Below are positions 26,865-35,989 of a DNA stretch of 64,000 nt, one piece after another. The stretch spans positions 62,001 through 126,000 of the forward strand of contig NZ_JAPZVN010000012.1 of NCBI RefSeq assembly GCF_027533845.1, written 5' to 3'. Source of the DNA: Streptomyces sp. RPT161 (GTDB lineage: Bacteria; Actinomycetota; Actinomycetes; Streptomycetales; Streptomycetaceae). Within the stretch, counting starts at the first letter, position 1. Every line of letters begins with the position of its first letter. A program made the position numbers and the translations under genes. The notes beneath the pieces are model-generated. The model was not told where the DNA came from. It searched no databases and was given only the letters and a program-made list of their open reading frames with translations.

Positions 26865-26916
26865 AGCCCATTCGTAACGAACTTGTTCGTAGCGAACATG
26901 TTCGTTACGGTGGGCT
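26865..26916. promoter_or_regulatory. Large nested dyad upstream of the monooxygenase
   Basis: CGTAACGAAC (26873-26882) and GTTCGTTACG (26900-26909) form perfect arms; between them GTTCG-TAG-CGAAC forms another dyad, and outside them AGCCCA (26865) and TGGGCT (26911) pair as well. The half site GTTCG/CGAAC appears several times, as expected for cooperative binding of a TetR- or MarR-like repressor. It sits 77-128 bases before the monooxygenase ATG. Confidence 0.7.
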
Positions 26917-26992
26917 CAGACCTTCACATCCTGATCGACGTCGCACCGCGGCCCCCGAGACCCGCCACCCCCGAAACCCGCAGAGGTGACCC

Positions 26993-28123
26993 ATGCCCAC
27001 TCACCACCCGATAGCCATCGTCGGCGCCGGACTCGGCGGCCTGACGCTCGCCCGTGTACTGCACGTCAACGGGATCGAGGCCGTCGTCTACGACCTGGAC
27101 GCCTCACCCACCGCCCGTACCCAGGGCGGGATGCTCGACATCCACGAGGACTCCGGCCAGATCGCACTGCGCGCCGCCGGACTGTACGAGCAGTTCCGCG
27201 CGCTCATCCACCCCGGCGGGGAGGCCGTCCGCGTCCTCGACCGGCATGCCACCGTCCACATGGCACAGGACGAGGAGCACGGGCGGCCCGAGGTCGACCG
27301 CGGTCAGTTGCGGGACCTGCTGCTCGGTGCGCTGCCCGACGGCACCGTGCGCTGGGGCGCGAAGGTCACCGGCGCGCGCCCGCTCGGCGCCGGGCGGCAC
27401 GAGGTGACGCTCGCCGACGGCGCCACCTTCACCACCGGTCTGCTGGTCGGCGCGGACGGCGCCTGGTCGCGGATCCGCCCGCTGGTCTCCGACGCCACTC
27501 CCGCCTACACCGGTGTGACCATGGTCGAGGTGGACCTGCTGGACGCCGACGCCCGCCATCCGCAGAGCGCGGCGGTGGTCGGCGGTGGCATGCTGTTCGC
27601 GCTCGGCACGGGCAGGGGCTTCCTCGGGCACCGCGAGGCTGACGGCAGCCTGCACATCTACGCCGTGATCAAGGTCGCGGAGGACTGGGCGTCCGGCGTC
27701 GACTTCACCGACACCGCCGCCGCCAAGGCCGCCGTGCTGGAGCACTTCGCCGACTGGCACGACAGCCTGCGGGCGCTCGTCGTCGACGCGGACGGCTCGC
27801 TGGTGCCACGGCCCATCCACGCCCTGCCGGTCGGCCACCGCTGGAACCGGGTGCCCGGTGTGACCCTGCTCGGCGACGCCGCCCATGTGATGTCGCCGTT
27901 CGCCGGGGAGGGCGCCAACCTGGCCATGCTCGACGGAGCCGAACTCGGGCGGGCCCTCGCCGCCCATCCCGCCGACGTCGAAGCCGCGCTCGCCGTCTAC
28001 GAGTCGGCCCTCTTCCCGCGCGCCGAGGTCTCCGCTAAGGCCTCCGCCGACAATCTCGTCACCTGCTTCAGGGACGACGCGCCCCAGGGCCTGTTGGACC
28101 AGTTCGCGGAGCACGCCAACTGA
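26993..28123 (+). CDS. TetX-like FAD-dependent monooxygenase
   Basis: 376 residues. Group A flavoprotein hydroxylase: N-terminal FAD motif IAIVGAGLGGLTLARVL, the DG motif GLLVGADGAWSRIRPLV and the distal GDAAHVMSPFAGEGANLAM. Overall sequence resembles the TetX/PhzS subset (GGMLDIHEDSGQIALRAAGL). It may hydroxylate an aromatic antibiotic or metabolite, giving resistance or tailoring; actual substrate unknown. ATG preceded by GAGGTGA. Control by the large upstream dyad is likely, though no repressor gene is adjacent. Confidence 0.88.
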   Translation: MPTHHPIAIVGAGLGGLTLARVLHVNGIEAVVYDLDASPTARTQGGMLDIHEDSGQIALRAAGLYEQFRALIHPGGEAVRVLDRHATVHMAQDEEHGRPEVDRGQLRDLLLGALPDGTVRWGAKVTGARPLGAGRHEVTLADGATFTTGLLVGADGAWSRIRPLVSDATPAYTGVTMVEVDLLDADARHPQSAAVVGGGMLFALGTGRGFLGHREADGSLHIYAVIKVAEDWASGVDFTDTAAAKAAVLEHFADWHDSLRALVVDADGSLVPRPIHALPVGHRWNRVPGVTLLGDAAHVMSPFAGEGANLAMLDGAELGRALAAHPADVEAALAVYESALFPRAEVSAKASADNLVTCFRDDAPQGLLDQFAEHAN

Positions 28124-28151
28124 ACGGCCCGCGAGTACTCCGGTGATCGTC

Positions 28152-29378
28152 TCACCCCGGCCCGTCGGTCGGGGTGACCGCGTCCAGGAAGCGGGCGCGG
28201 GCCTGCCGCCAGGGGGTCGGGGTGACGATCAGGGAGCGCAGGTCACGTAGCTGCCGGGGCGGGAGATTGACGGCCAGCACTCCCGTGGCCAGGCCCGCGC
28301 GGCCGTGCAGGGCGGCCAGTCGGGGAAACTCGTCGCCCTGCACGGCCAGTTCGACGCTGTCGGTGTCGGCGAGCAGCCCGTAGCCCTGGATCCTCAGGTC
28401 GTACTGGTCGGACCAGAAGTAGGGGACGGGGGAGAAGGGCTGACGCGGCTGGCCGCGCAGTTCGGCCAGCAGGTTGCGGGCGGCGGCCAGCGCCTGCTCC
28501 GTGGCGTTCGTGCGGTGCTCGACGCGTATCGCGCGCCCGTACACCGGATGGTGCCAGCGCGCCACATCGCCCGCGGCGTAGATCCCCGGAGCCGCCGCGC
28601 AGTACTCGTCGCAGAGCAGCCCTTCCGAGGTGTCCCAGGAGCCCGGCAGCCACTCGGTGTTGGGCCTCGCCCCCACCGCGAGCAGCACGCAGTCGGCGGC
28701 CAACCGGTTGCCGTCGTCCAGCCGGAGCCCGGTGAGCCGGCCACGTGCCGAATCGAACTCGACGGACTTCGAGGCGAGTTGGCGGACACCGTGCGTACGG
28801 TGGTAACGGGCGAGCAGGGCGGCGGCCTCGTCGCCGAGCAGCCGTGACATCGGTAGCGGTGTACGGCCGATCAACGTCACCTCTACGCCCAGTTCACGGG
28901 CGACGGCCGCGGCCTCGGTACCCAGTACGCCGTTCCCGACGATCCCCAGGTGCTCCGCCGCGCGCAGCAGGGTGCGCAGGGCGTGGGCGTCGTCCAGGGT
29001 GCGCAGGGTGTGTACGCCGGTAAGGCCCTCGGCGCCGGGCAGGGTTCTGGCGCGGCCACCGGTGGCCACGATCACTCCCGCGCAGCGCAGCCGTTCACCG
29101 GTGTGCAGCGTGAGGGTGCGGTCCGTCGGGTCCAGTGCGGTGGCCAGGGTGGCCAGGCGCAGATCGAGGCCGAGCCGGTCCAACTGCTCGGCGTCGCGCA
29201 GCCGTAGCCGCTCCTGCGTCCAGGCGCCGCTGAGGAACCGCTTGGACAACGGCGGCCGGTCGTACGGCACATGGGATTCCGCGCCGATCAGGGTCAGTTC
29301 GCCGTCCCACCCGAACCGGCGCAGGGCCTCGGCGGCGGCCACTCCCGCCGCCGACGCCCCCACAACGGCGATCCTCAT
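28152..29378 (-). CDS. FAD-dependent ferredoxin reductase
   Basis: 408 residues from ATG 29376-29378. FAD motif IAVVGASAAGVAAAEAL, SHVPYDRPPLSKRFL, NAD motif LGIVGNGVLGTEAAAVA and the FAD-ribityl block GIYAAGDVARWHHP are those of putidaredoxin-reductase-like enzymes that pass electrons from NAD(P)H to ferredoxin and then to P450. It starts 20 bp after the stop of the P450 gene on the same strand, so it is that enzyme's probable electron donor. No ferredoxin gene lies in this unit. Confidence 0.87.
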   Translation of the reverse strand: MRIAVVGASAAGVAAAEALRRFGWDGELTLIGAESHVPYDRPPLSKRFLSGAWTQERLRLRDAEQLDRLGLDLRLATLATALDPTDRTLTLHTGERLRCAGVIVATGGRARTLPGAEGLTGVHTLRTLDDAHALRTLLRAAEHLGIVGNGVLGTEAAAVARELGVEVTLIGRTPLPMSRLLGDEAAALLARYHRTHGVRQLASKSVEFDSARGRLTGLRLDDGNRLAADCVLLAVGARPNTEWLPGSWDTSEGLLCDEYCAAAPGIYAAGDVARWHHPVYGRAIRVEHRTNATEQALAAARNLLAELRGQPRQPFSPVPYFWSDQYDLRIQGYGLLADTDSVELAVQGDEFPRLAALHGRAGLATGVLAVNLPPRQLRDLRSLIVTPTPWRQARARFLDAVTPTDGPG

Positions 29379-29398
29379 GCGTGCTCCTCTCGCAGTGG

Positions 29399-30625
29399 TC
29401 ACCATGTGACCGGGAGTTCGTTGACGCCCTGGATCGTCGTGCCCGGGCGCAACGTCAGCCGGTCCACCGGAACCGCGAGGCGCAGCGTCGGAACACGCTT
29501 GATCAACGCGCCCAGGACGACCTCCAGTTCCAGGCGGGCCAGGTTCTGCCCGAGGCACTGGTGGAGGCCGTAGCCGAAAGCGAGATGATGACGGGCCGAG
29601 CGGTGTACGTCGAAGGCGTCCGGGTCCTCGAAGGCGGCGGCGTCGCGGTTGGCGATGGAGGTGCCGATGATGGCGCCCTCGCCCGCTTGGATCAGCTGTC
29701 CGTCGACGTCGATGTCGGCGGTGGCGACACGGCTGGTGGCGATGTCGACGTTGGTCAGGTAGCGCAGCAACTCCTCGACGGCGCCGGGCAGCAGGCCCGG
29801 GTCGGCGCGCAGCGCCGCGAGCTGCTCGGGGTGTTCCAGCAGGGTGATCACGCTGAGCGTGGTCATCGAGGCGGTCGTCTCATGCCCCGCGACGAGCAGC
29901 AGACGCGCGGTGTTGACCAGTCCCGCCCGGTCGATCCGACCGTTGGCCAGCGGCCCGGCAACCAGCTTGCCGAGCAGACCTGGCGCCGGTTCGCGCTCCA
30001 GCTCGGTGATCAGCCCGTCCAGGTACCGTGTCAGTTCCTCGCGGGCGGCGTTGGCCACCTCGGGGTCGGTGGACTGCACCTGCCGCCTGCTGGCGTCCTC
30101 GAAGAAGTCATGGTCGGCGTACGGCACACCGAGCAGCCGGCAGATCACCAGCGACGGAACCGGCAGGGACAACCGGCTGACCAGGTCGGCGGGCGGGCCT
30201 GCCGCCAGCATGGCGTCGATGCGGTCGTGCACGATCCGTTCGATGTCCTCGCGCATGCCCTTGGTCCGCCGCACGGTGAACTCGCTGAGCAGCATCCGCC
30301 GCTTGGTGTCGTGCTCGGGCGGGTCGGTGACGATGAACGACCGCTGGGACTCATGGAGTTCACGGCTGCGCTCGCGTACCACCGTGGCGCGTGGGGAGAG
30401 GGCGGGGAAGTTCGGGCGGGTGCGGTCGGAGGACATCCGCGGATCGGCCAGCAGCCTGCGCGCGGTCTCGTGCCTGGTGACCAGCCACGCCTGACGGCCG
30501 TCGTAGAGCGTCACCCTGTGCAGGGGCTCCTTCTCGGTACGTAACCGGAGGTATTCGGCGGGCGGTTGGTAGGGGCAGGTGCGGTCGCGCGGGTAGTCGG
30601 GGGCGTGCTCCGGCATGGTGGTCAT
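29399..30625 (-). CDS. Cytochrome P450 (CYP105-like)
   Basis: 408 residues. I-helix LLLVAGHETTASM, the ExxR region VEELLRYLTNVD, and heme loop FGYGLHQCLGQNLARLE with C357 as the iron ligand. Similarity to CYP105-type bacterial P450s is suggested by SFIVTDPPEHDTKRRMLLSEFTVRR. It would hydroxylate or epoxidise a small molecule; substrate unknown. Forms a unit with the downstream ferredoxin reductase. Confidence 0.9.
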   Translation of the reverse strand: MTTMPEHAPDYPRDRTCPYQPPAEYLRLRTEKEPLHRVTLYDGRQAWLVTRHETARRLLADPRMSSDRTRPNFPALSPRATVVRERSRELHESQRSFIVTDPPEHDTKRRMLLSEFTVRRTKGMREDIERIVHDRIDAMLAAGPPADLVSRLSLPVPSLVICRLLGVPYADHDFFEDASRRQVQSTDPEVANAAREELTRYLDGLITELEREPAPGLLGKLVAGPLANGRIDRAGLVNTARLLLVAGHETTASMTTLSVITLLEHPEQLAALRADPGLLPGAVEELLRYLTNVDIATSRVATADIDVDGQLIQAGEGAIIGTSIANRDAAAFEDPDAFDVHRSARHHLAFGYGLHQCLGQNLARLELEVVLGALIKRVPTLRLAVPVDRLTLRPGTTIQGVNELPVTW

Positions 30626-30729
30626 CGCTCTCCTCGAACTCGGACGGTGCTCGTGAAGGATCGGGTCCGTTCTGTGACGCGCGGGCTGCCGGCTCCGGTG
30701 GGGGCCGGCAGTCGACGGGCGGTGGTGGG

Positions 30730-31314
30730 TCAGGGACGGGTCTTGGCCAGCAGTTCGACGATCTCCGCCGTGCTGCCGGTCTCGCCGAGCCTGGGGAAGA
30801 TGTGCTCGACGCTGTTGCGGTGTGCTTCTTCGCTGCGGTCCGCCATGGCGTCGATGGCCAACGTGACGTGGTAGCCGTGCTCATGGGCGGCGCGGGCGGT
30901 GGACTCCACACCGATGCTGGTGGCGATACCGGCCAGCACGATCTGGGTGACGCCGCGGCGGCGCAGCTGCAGGTCGAGGTCGGTGCCGTGGAAGGCGCCC
31001 CAGTTGCGCTTGGTCACCGTGATGTCCTCGGGGTGGCCGGCCAGTTCGTCGACGATCACGTCCCAGCCCTCGGGCCAGCGGCCGGAGTGGCGCGGGGTCT
31101 CGGTGCGGCCGGGGACGGCGTCGGAGCCGTCGGCCGCGAAGGTGACCCGTACCAGCACGACCGGCAGGCCGTGCGAGTGGAAGGCGTCGGCCAACTCGAC
31201 GCCGCGGGCCACTACTTCGGGGCCGGTGTGGGGGGCGGTGGCCGAGGCGGCGATGCCCTTCTGGAGGTCGATCAGTACGAGCGCGGTGCGCTCGTCGAGG
31301 GTACTCAGTGCCAT
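30730..31314 (-). CDS. Isochorismatase-family hydrolase lacking the nucleophilic Cys
   Basis: 194 residues. Isochorismatase fold: D16 in ALVLIDLQKG, Lys in VTKRNWGAFHGT, and AGIATSIGVESTARAAHEHG, where cysteine hydrolases have Cys before VESTAR but here there is Gly. The same substitution is known from true isochorismatases such as PhzD, which act on vinyl ethers without a Cys, so this is more likely an isochorismatase-type enzyme than a nicotinamidase. Same direction as the P450 gene, 104 bp upstream. Confidence 0.85.
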   Translation of the reverse strand: MALSTLDERTALVLIDLQKGIAASATAPHTGPEVVARGVELADAFHSHGLPVVLVRVTFAADGSDAVPGRTETPRHSGRWPEGWDVIVDELAGHPEDITVTKRNWGAFHGTDLDLQLRRRGVTQIVLAGIATSIGVESTARAAHEHGYHVTLAIDAMADRSEEAHRNSVEHIFPRLGETGSTAEIVELLAKTRP

Positions 31315-31346
31315 GGGTGGGTCTTTCCCTTGCGTTGTTTCGGGGG

Positions 31347-31660
31347 TCAGCGGCGGCCGGTGCCCGGCGCCGTCTTCGGTAGTGCGTGAGCCAGCGGGGT
31401 CGCGGTCGCGAGCGGGACCGTGCCGCCCGCCATGGACAGCGCCGGGTGGTGCGGTCCGTCGGTGTGGGCGCCGTGTTCGAAGAAGGCGGCGCAGGCCGAG
31501 GAGGTGGCCATCGCGCTCAGGTAGGCGCAGGTGCGCAGCGGCCCGGCGGCGGAGCCCAAACGCTCGGCGTCGCCTGGTGGTAGAGCGCGTTCCGGTTGGC
31601 CAGGCCGTTGCCGCCGATCGGCGGCAACGCCACAGCGATCATCTGGCCGGGTTGAGGATC
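31347..31660 (-). pseudogene. Remnant of an MFS permease C-terminus
   Basis: Translating leftward, one frame gives IAVALPPIGGNGLANRNAL followed by YHQA, then a shift at about 31565 leads into GSAAGPLRTCAYLSAMATSS and FFEHGAHTDG in another frame. Joined, these resemble the last transmembrane segments of an MFS drug transporter. A one-base loss explains the break, and the N-terminal two thirds are missing. It lies directly downstream of a MarR regulator on the same strand, the usual place for a MarR-controlled pump. Confidence 0.5.
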
Positions 31661-31754
31661 GGCCCCGGGGTCGTCCGGGTGATCAGCTCGGGGTCGAAGC
31701 CATCCTCCGGGCGTGAGTCGGGCGGCGACGCGCGCAGCCGCGTGAGTATCGCGC

Positions 31755-32204
31755 TCACAGCTCGGTGAGCCGTTCCAGCAGGGCCATCGCCTCGACGACG
31801 GTCTGCCGTTCCTGCTCGGTGTAGTGGTTCTGGAGGGCTCGGGTCAGCCACTCCTCGCGGGCCTGCCGGTCGCCGGCGGCGCGTTCCCGTCCGGCGCCGG
31901 TCAGCGTGACCAGTTGTCGGCGGCCGTCGTCGGGGTCGGGCTCGCGTTGGATCAGCCCCTGCTTGTCGAGTGCCGCCAGCGTGGTGGCCATCGACTGCGG
32001 GCGAACCCCCTCGGCGGCGGCGAGGCCGCTGGCCGACGCCGGTCCCCGCTTGTAGAGCAGGGTGAGCGCGGACACCTGGGAAGGCGTGAGGTCCTGGGTA
32101 CTGGCGATCTCGCGCAGTCGGCGCCGCAGGCGGCTGAACACCACCCACACATCGCGCGCGGCGCGGGAGGCCGTCCCGGAGACACCGTCGGTGGTCTCGT
32201 CCAT
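31755..32204 (-). CDS. MarR-family transcriptional regulator
   Basis: 149 residues. Winged helix with LREIASTQDLTPSQVSALTL, GLAAAEGVRPQSMATTLAALDKQGLIQREPDPDDGRRQLVTLTGAGR, and terminal dimerisation helices. A perfect 13-base inverted repeat stands just before the gene, so autoregulation is likely. The permease it probably controlled is decayed downstream. Confidence 0.9.
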   Translation of the reverse strand: MDETTDGVSGTASRAARDVWVVFSRLRRRLREIASTQDLTPSQVSALTLLYKRGPASASGLAAAEGVRPQSMATTLAALDKQGLIQREPDPDDGRRQLVTLTGAGRERAAGDRQAREEWLTRALQNHYTEQERQTVVEAMALLERLTEL

Positions 32205-32222
32205 GCCCCCACGGTAAATCCT

Positions 32223-32264
32223 TCAGTTCAGGCTGTCCAGTTCTATCTGGTCAGCCTGAACTGA
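32223..32264. promoter_or_regulatory. MarR operator candidate, 13-base inverted repeat
   Basis: TCAGTTCAGGCTG (32223-32235) and CAGCCTGAACTGA (32252-32264) are perfect arms with a 16-base spacer. The dyad begins 19 bases upstream of the MarR start, where its promoter must be. Confidence 0.75.
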
Positions 32265-32299
32265 TGAATCGTGGGTGGTTCCTTCGATGGGTGGTTCCG

Positions 32300-33448
32300 T
32301 TATGAGACGGTCTGCGCCCACTTCTCGGCGACGGTCTTCTTGGCGGTCGCCAGCTGGTCCTCGGTGGGGAAGGCGGGGGAGCCGGAGACCGCGGGGAGCT
32401 TGCCCGCGGCCACGGCGTCCAGGCTGCCGTTGACCTCCATGGCGTCCATCAGTACCGGGCGTGCGTACCCCTTGAGGAAGAGGTTCTGGCCGTCGTTGCT
32501 GTAGAGGTACTCCTCCCACAGCCGGGCGGCGGCCGGGTGCGGGGCGTTGGCGTTGATCGCCTGCGAGTAGTACTGGGCGTAGAGGCCGTCGGTGGGGACG
32601 TTCACCTGCCAGTCGACGCCCTTGTTCTTGAAGGCGTCCGAGTAGCCGACGTTGAGGTAGTCCCAGTCGATGGTGATCGGCGTCTGGCCCTTCTCGATCG
32701 ACGTCGGAGTGGCGAACGCCGGGTTGAAGTTGCCGATCCGCTTGAGCTTGGCGAAGAAGTCAAGGCCCGGCTGGATCTCCACGTACGATCCGCCGTTCGC
32801 CATCGACGCCGCGTACACCGCGCCGAACGCGGCACCGGACTTGGTCGGGTCGCCGTTGAGCGAGACCTGGCCGCGGTACTCGGGCTTGGTCAGGTCGGCG
32901 AAGGTCTTCGGGCACTCCCGCACCCGCCTGGCGTCGCAGCCGATCGAGATGTAGCCGCCGTAGTCGTTGTACCAGTCGGCGTTGCTGTCCTTCTGGGCAG
33001 CGGGTATCTGGTCGTAGGAGGCCACCTTGTACGGGGCGAACAGGCCCTGCTGGGCGCCGCTGAGCGCGAACTGCGAGCCGAGGTCCAGCACGTCGGGCGC
33101 GTTCGACTGGCCCTTGCGGGACGTGACGGCGGTGATCTCGTCCTGGCTGGCACCGGTCGGGTTCTCGTCCTGCACCTTGATGCCGTACTTCTTGGTGAAC
33201 CCGTCGATGACCGCGCCGTAGTTGGCCCAGTCGCGGGGCAGCGCGATCGCGTTGAGCGTGCCCTCCTTCTTGGCGGCGGCGACCAGGGCGTCCATACCGC
33301 CGAGGTCGGCCGCCGAGGTGGCGGTGGCAGCGCTCTTGTCGTTCGCCGTGGTGCTCGCGGCGGGCGTGGAGCCGCAGGCGCTCAAGGTGAGCGCCGCCGC
33401 GGCCAGGACGCCGGTAGCGCCGATCGCCCGGTTACGGGGCACGTTCAC
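32300..33448 (-). CDS. Solute-binding lipoprotein of an ABC importer, orphan
   Basis: 382 residues. Lipobox in LAAAALTLSACGSTPAAS, then the class of extracellular binding proteins related to iron, spermidine and phosphonate carriers (DALVAAAKKEGTLNAIALP, LTKPEYRGQVSLNGDP, TPITIDWDYLNVGYSDAF). The ligand is unknown. No permease or ATPase gene is adjacent; next downstream is the MarR gene, so its partners are elsewhere or lost. Confidence 0.87.
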   Translation of the reverse strand: MNVPRNRAIGATGVLAAAALTLSACGSTPAASTTANDKSAATATSAADLGGMDALVAAAKKEGTLNAIALPRDWANYGAVIDGFTKKYGIKVQDENPTGASQDEITAVTSRKGQSNAPDVLDLGSQFALSGAQQGLFAPYKVASYDQIPAAQKDSNADWYNDYGGYISIGCDARRVRECPKTFADLTKPEYRGQVSLNGDPTKSGAAFGAVYAASMANGGSYVEIQPGLDFFAKLKRIGNFNPAFATPTSIEKGQTPITIDWDYLNVGYSDAFKNKGVDWQVNVPTDGLYAQYYSQAINANAPHPAAARLWEEYLYSNDGQNLFLKGYARPVLMDAMEVNGSLDAVAAGKLPAVSGSPAFPTEDQLATAKKTVAEKWAQTVS

Positions 33449-33884
33449 GGGTTCTCCTTGCGGGGGTCTGAAAAGGCCACGCTGCGGTGCAACATGACGG
33501 GCTCAGTACGTAGCAGTTCGGTGGCCGAAAAGTGAACAAGTGGCCGAGAAGCGATGACGGTAACCGGAACGAAGCGGGTCGTCCAGGGGGTGCAGGCCCT
33601 GTGTGGAGGATCTTTGCCGGATTGCGGTGTGTTTGATACCCGGTCGCGTGTTCGGAGCGTCGCGGCGGTGGCCACGGAGGGTGTGCCCAGCGGGCGAACA
33701 CCCCCGATAGAAGCAAAAGCGACTTCTCGCGGCGAGTTGGGGTGAAGGGGCGGATCCGGGTGGATCGGTGGCGCGAGCTGGGGTGGTGCTCGCGGTGATG
33801 CGGAGCGGCCGCGCGGGCTGGGGGTGGGTGCGCGGCCGATCGGTGGTGCGGCTTGGCGCGCGCTCGTGGCGCGCGGTCGGTCGG
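33449..33884. other. Intergenic region upstream of the solute-binding gene
   Basis: The first ~270 bases are less GC-rich (AACAAGTGGCCGAGAAGCG region) and should contain the leftward promoter of the lipoprotein gene. The rest, 33750-33880, is a G-rich low-complexity stretch. No gene or operator was recognised. Confidence 0.45.
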
Positions 33885-34550
33885 CTACTCGGCCGCCTGC
33901 TCGTGAACGACGGCGAACAGGCCGCGGGCCTGGGATCCGTCCGATAGCCGCCAGTTCGCCGCGACATGTCCCAATGCGGCCTGGGTCTCGCCTCGTTCGG
34001 CGCTGAGAGCCCGATTCACCCGGATGCGGAGTTCCCGGGCGCCGGTCCGTACCAGGAGGTCGGTGCCGTGCGGCCCGTCGGCCACGGCCGAGGACTCGAC
34101 CTCCGCCGTGTGGCCGCTCTCCGCGAAGTGGCCGACGACGGTCGGGTCCGGGGTGTCGTTCACGCTCTGCGACTGCGGCTCGGCCCGGCCCATGACGAGG
34201 GCGAGGAGTTGGGCGACGAGCACCGGGTCGTGGACGCCGTCGTAGACCCACCGCCGCCCCAGCACCCCGTGCTCCATGGTGCCGATCAGGGCGTGCTCGG
34301 CGCCGTCGAGCGGCGCCCCACGGTAGGTGAGCGGCGCGTGGTAGGTGACCGGCGCGTCCCCGGACCCGTCGGTGGCCGCCATGAACTCGATCCCGACCTC
34401 GCCCTTCGGGTCATCGAGCCGGAAACCGCCCGCCCTGCCCAGCTGCGGAGTACGACCAGCGGCGCCGAGGTACCAGGGCCGCGCGGGAAGCCATCCGGTG
34501 AGCAGTTCCAGCTTGGTCGGCGACAACGTGGTGCGGTAGATGACGGCCAT
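33885..34550 (-). CDS. Maltokinase N-terminal cap-like protein
   Basis: 221 residues. The opening MAVIYRTTLSPTKLELLTGW, then RPWYLGAAGRTPQLGRAGGFRLDDP and GEVGIEFMAATD, resemble the N-terminal cap domain of actinobacterial maltokinases, here as a stand-alone protein with no kinase domain. Stand-alone cap-like proteins are common in this phylum and have no assigned function. Single gene, divergent from the ion transporter. Confidence 0.82.
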   Translation of the reverse strand: MAVIYRTTLSPTKLELLTGWLPARPWYLGAAGRTPQLGRAGGFRLDDPKGEVGIEFMAATDGSGDAPVTYHAPLTYRGAPLDGAEHALIGTMEHGVLGRRWVYDGVHDPVLVAQLLALVMGRAEPQSQSVNDTPDPTVVGHFAESGHTAEVESSAVADGPHGTDLLVRTGARELRIRVNRALSAERGETQAALGHVAANWRLSDGSQARGLFAVVHEQAAE

Positions 34551-34665
34551 ACCTCGGACAACCCCTCCCGTTGGTTACGCCCATCCTGCCACTCCCCTTG
34601 GCGGGTAGGGGAGTTGCTGCCGCCGTGGCGTCGGTGACACGACACAGCGGTGGGGGCGATACGGC

Positions 34666-35985
34666 GTGGCCACCTCGGAGCCTGCTTCCATAGGGGGCGC
34701 CGTTGCCGTCAGCTGCGAGGAGCCGACCCTGAACACGTCGTTCGCGGAAGTACTGTCCGTGGGACTGCTGGTCGTGGTGCTGGTCTGCGCGGTGGTACGG
34801 CCATGGGGCTGGCCCGAAGCGGTGGTCGCGGTTCCGGCGGCGGGCGCGGTGATCGGCACCGGAGCGATCTCGCTGGACCACGCCAGGGTGGAGGCCGCCC
34901 GGCTCGGCCCGGTGATCGGGTTCCTCGCGGCGGTGCTGGTGCTGGCCCAACTCTGCGATGACGACGGGATGTTCCAGGCCTGCGGGGCATGGATGGCCCG
35001 TACGGCGGTGGGGCGACCGCGCCGACTGCTGGTCCAGGTGTTCGTGATCGCGTCGCTCACCACCGCGGTGCTGAGCCTGGACGCGACGGTGGTGCTGCTC
35101 ACCCCGGTGGTGTTCGCCACCGCGGCCCGGCTGGGGGCACGGCCCAAACCGCATGTCTACGCCTGCACCCACCTGTCCAACACCGCCTCCCTGCTGCTGC
35201 CGGTCTCCAACCTCACCAACCTGCTGGCATTCGCCGCCAGCGGCCTGAGCTTCACCCGCTTCGCCGCCCTGATGGCGCTGCCGTGGCTGGTCGCCATCGC
35301 CGTCGAGTACGTGGTGCTGCGCCGGTTCTTCGCCACGGACCTGGCCGCCGGCGCGCAGGCACCGCCTCCCGCCGAAGCGCCGGAACCGCCGCTGTTCGCC
35401 CTGGTCACCGTCGCCTGCACACTGGGCGGCTTCGTGCTCACCTCCGCCCTCGGGGTGAATCCGGCCTGGGCCGCGCTGGGTGGCGCGCTCGTGCTCGCGG
35501 TACGGGCGCTGGCCCGGCGGCGCACCACGCCCGCCGCGATCGTCCGCTCCGCCGCGCTGCCGTTCCTCGCGTTCGTTCTGGCCCTCGGCATCGTGGTGCG
35601 CGCCGTGGTCGACAACGGGCTCGCCTCCGGGCTCGCCCATCTGGTGCCGGGCGGCACCTCACTGCCCGCGCTGCTCGGCATCGCCGCGCTGGCGGCCCTG
35701 TTGGCAAACGTCATCAACAACCTGCCCGCCGTCCTGGTGCTGCTGCCGCTGACCGCCCCAACCGGCCCCGGCGCCGTCCTCGCGGTGCTGCTGGGTGTCA
35801 ACATCGGCCCCAACCTCACCTACGCCGGGTCCCTGGCCACCCTGCTGTGGCGGCGCATCGTGCACGAACACGACGCCGAGGTGGACCTCGGCGAGTTCAC
35901 CCGCCTCGGCCTGCTCGTCGTACCCGCGGCACTGGTGCTCGCCGTGGTAGCACTGTGGACGTCCCTGCGCGTCGTCGGAGGCTGA
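34666..35985 (+). CDS. ArsB/NhaD-superfamily anion or sodium transporter
   Basis: 439 residues with about eleven transmembrane segments. ArsB-like/IT-superfamily motifs: VLSLDATVVLLTPVVFATAARL, SNTASLLLPVSNLTNLLAF, and a second inverted repeat VINNLPAVLVLLPLT plus NIGPNLTYAGSLATLLW, the paired Asn/Thr-rich hairpins of this superfamily. Substrate could be arsenite, another anion, or Na+. GTG start. The universal stress gene begins 4 bp after its stop, so the two form an operon. Confidence 0.83.
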   Translation: MATSEPASIGGAVAVSCEEPTLNTSFAEVLSVGLLVVVLVCAVVRPWGWPEAVVAVPAAGAVIGTGAISLDHARVEAARLGPVIGFLAAVLVLAQLCDDDGMFQACGAWMARTAVGRPRRLLVQVFVIASLTTAVLSLDATVVLLTPVVFATAARLGARPKPHVYACTHLSNTASLLLPVSNLTNLLAFAASGLSFTRFAALMALPWLVAIAVEYVVLRRFFATDLAAGAQAPPPAEAPEPPLFALVTVACTLGGFVLTSALGVNPAWAALGGALVLAVRALARRRTTPAAIVRSAALPFLAFVLALGIVVRAVVDNGLASGLAHLVPGGTSLPALLGIAALAALLANVINNLPAVLVLLPLTAPTGPGAVLAVLLGVNIGPNLTYAGSLATLLWRRIVHEHDAEVDLGEFTRLGLLVVPAALVLAVVALWTSLRVVGG

Positions 35986-35989
35986 GCAC

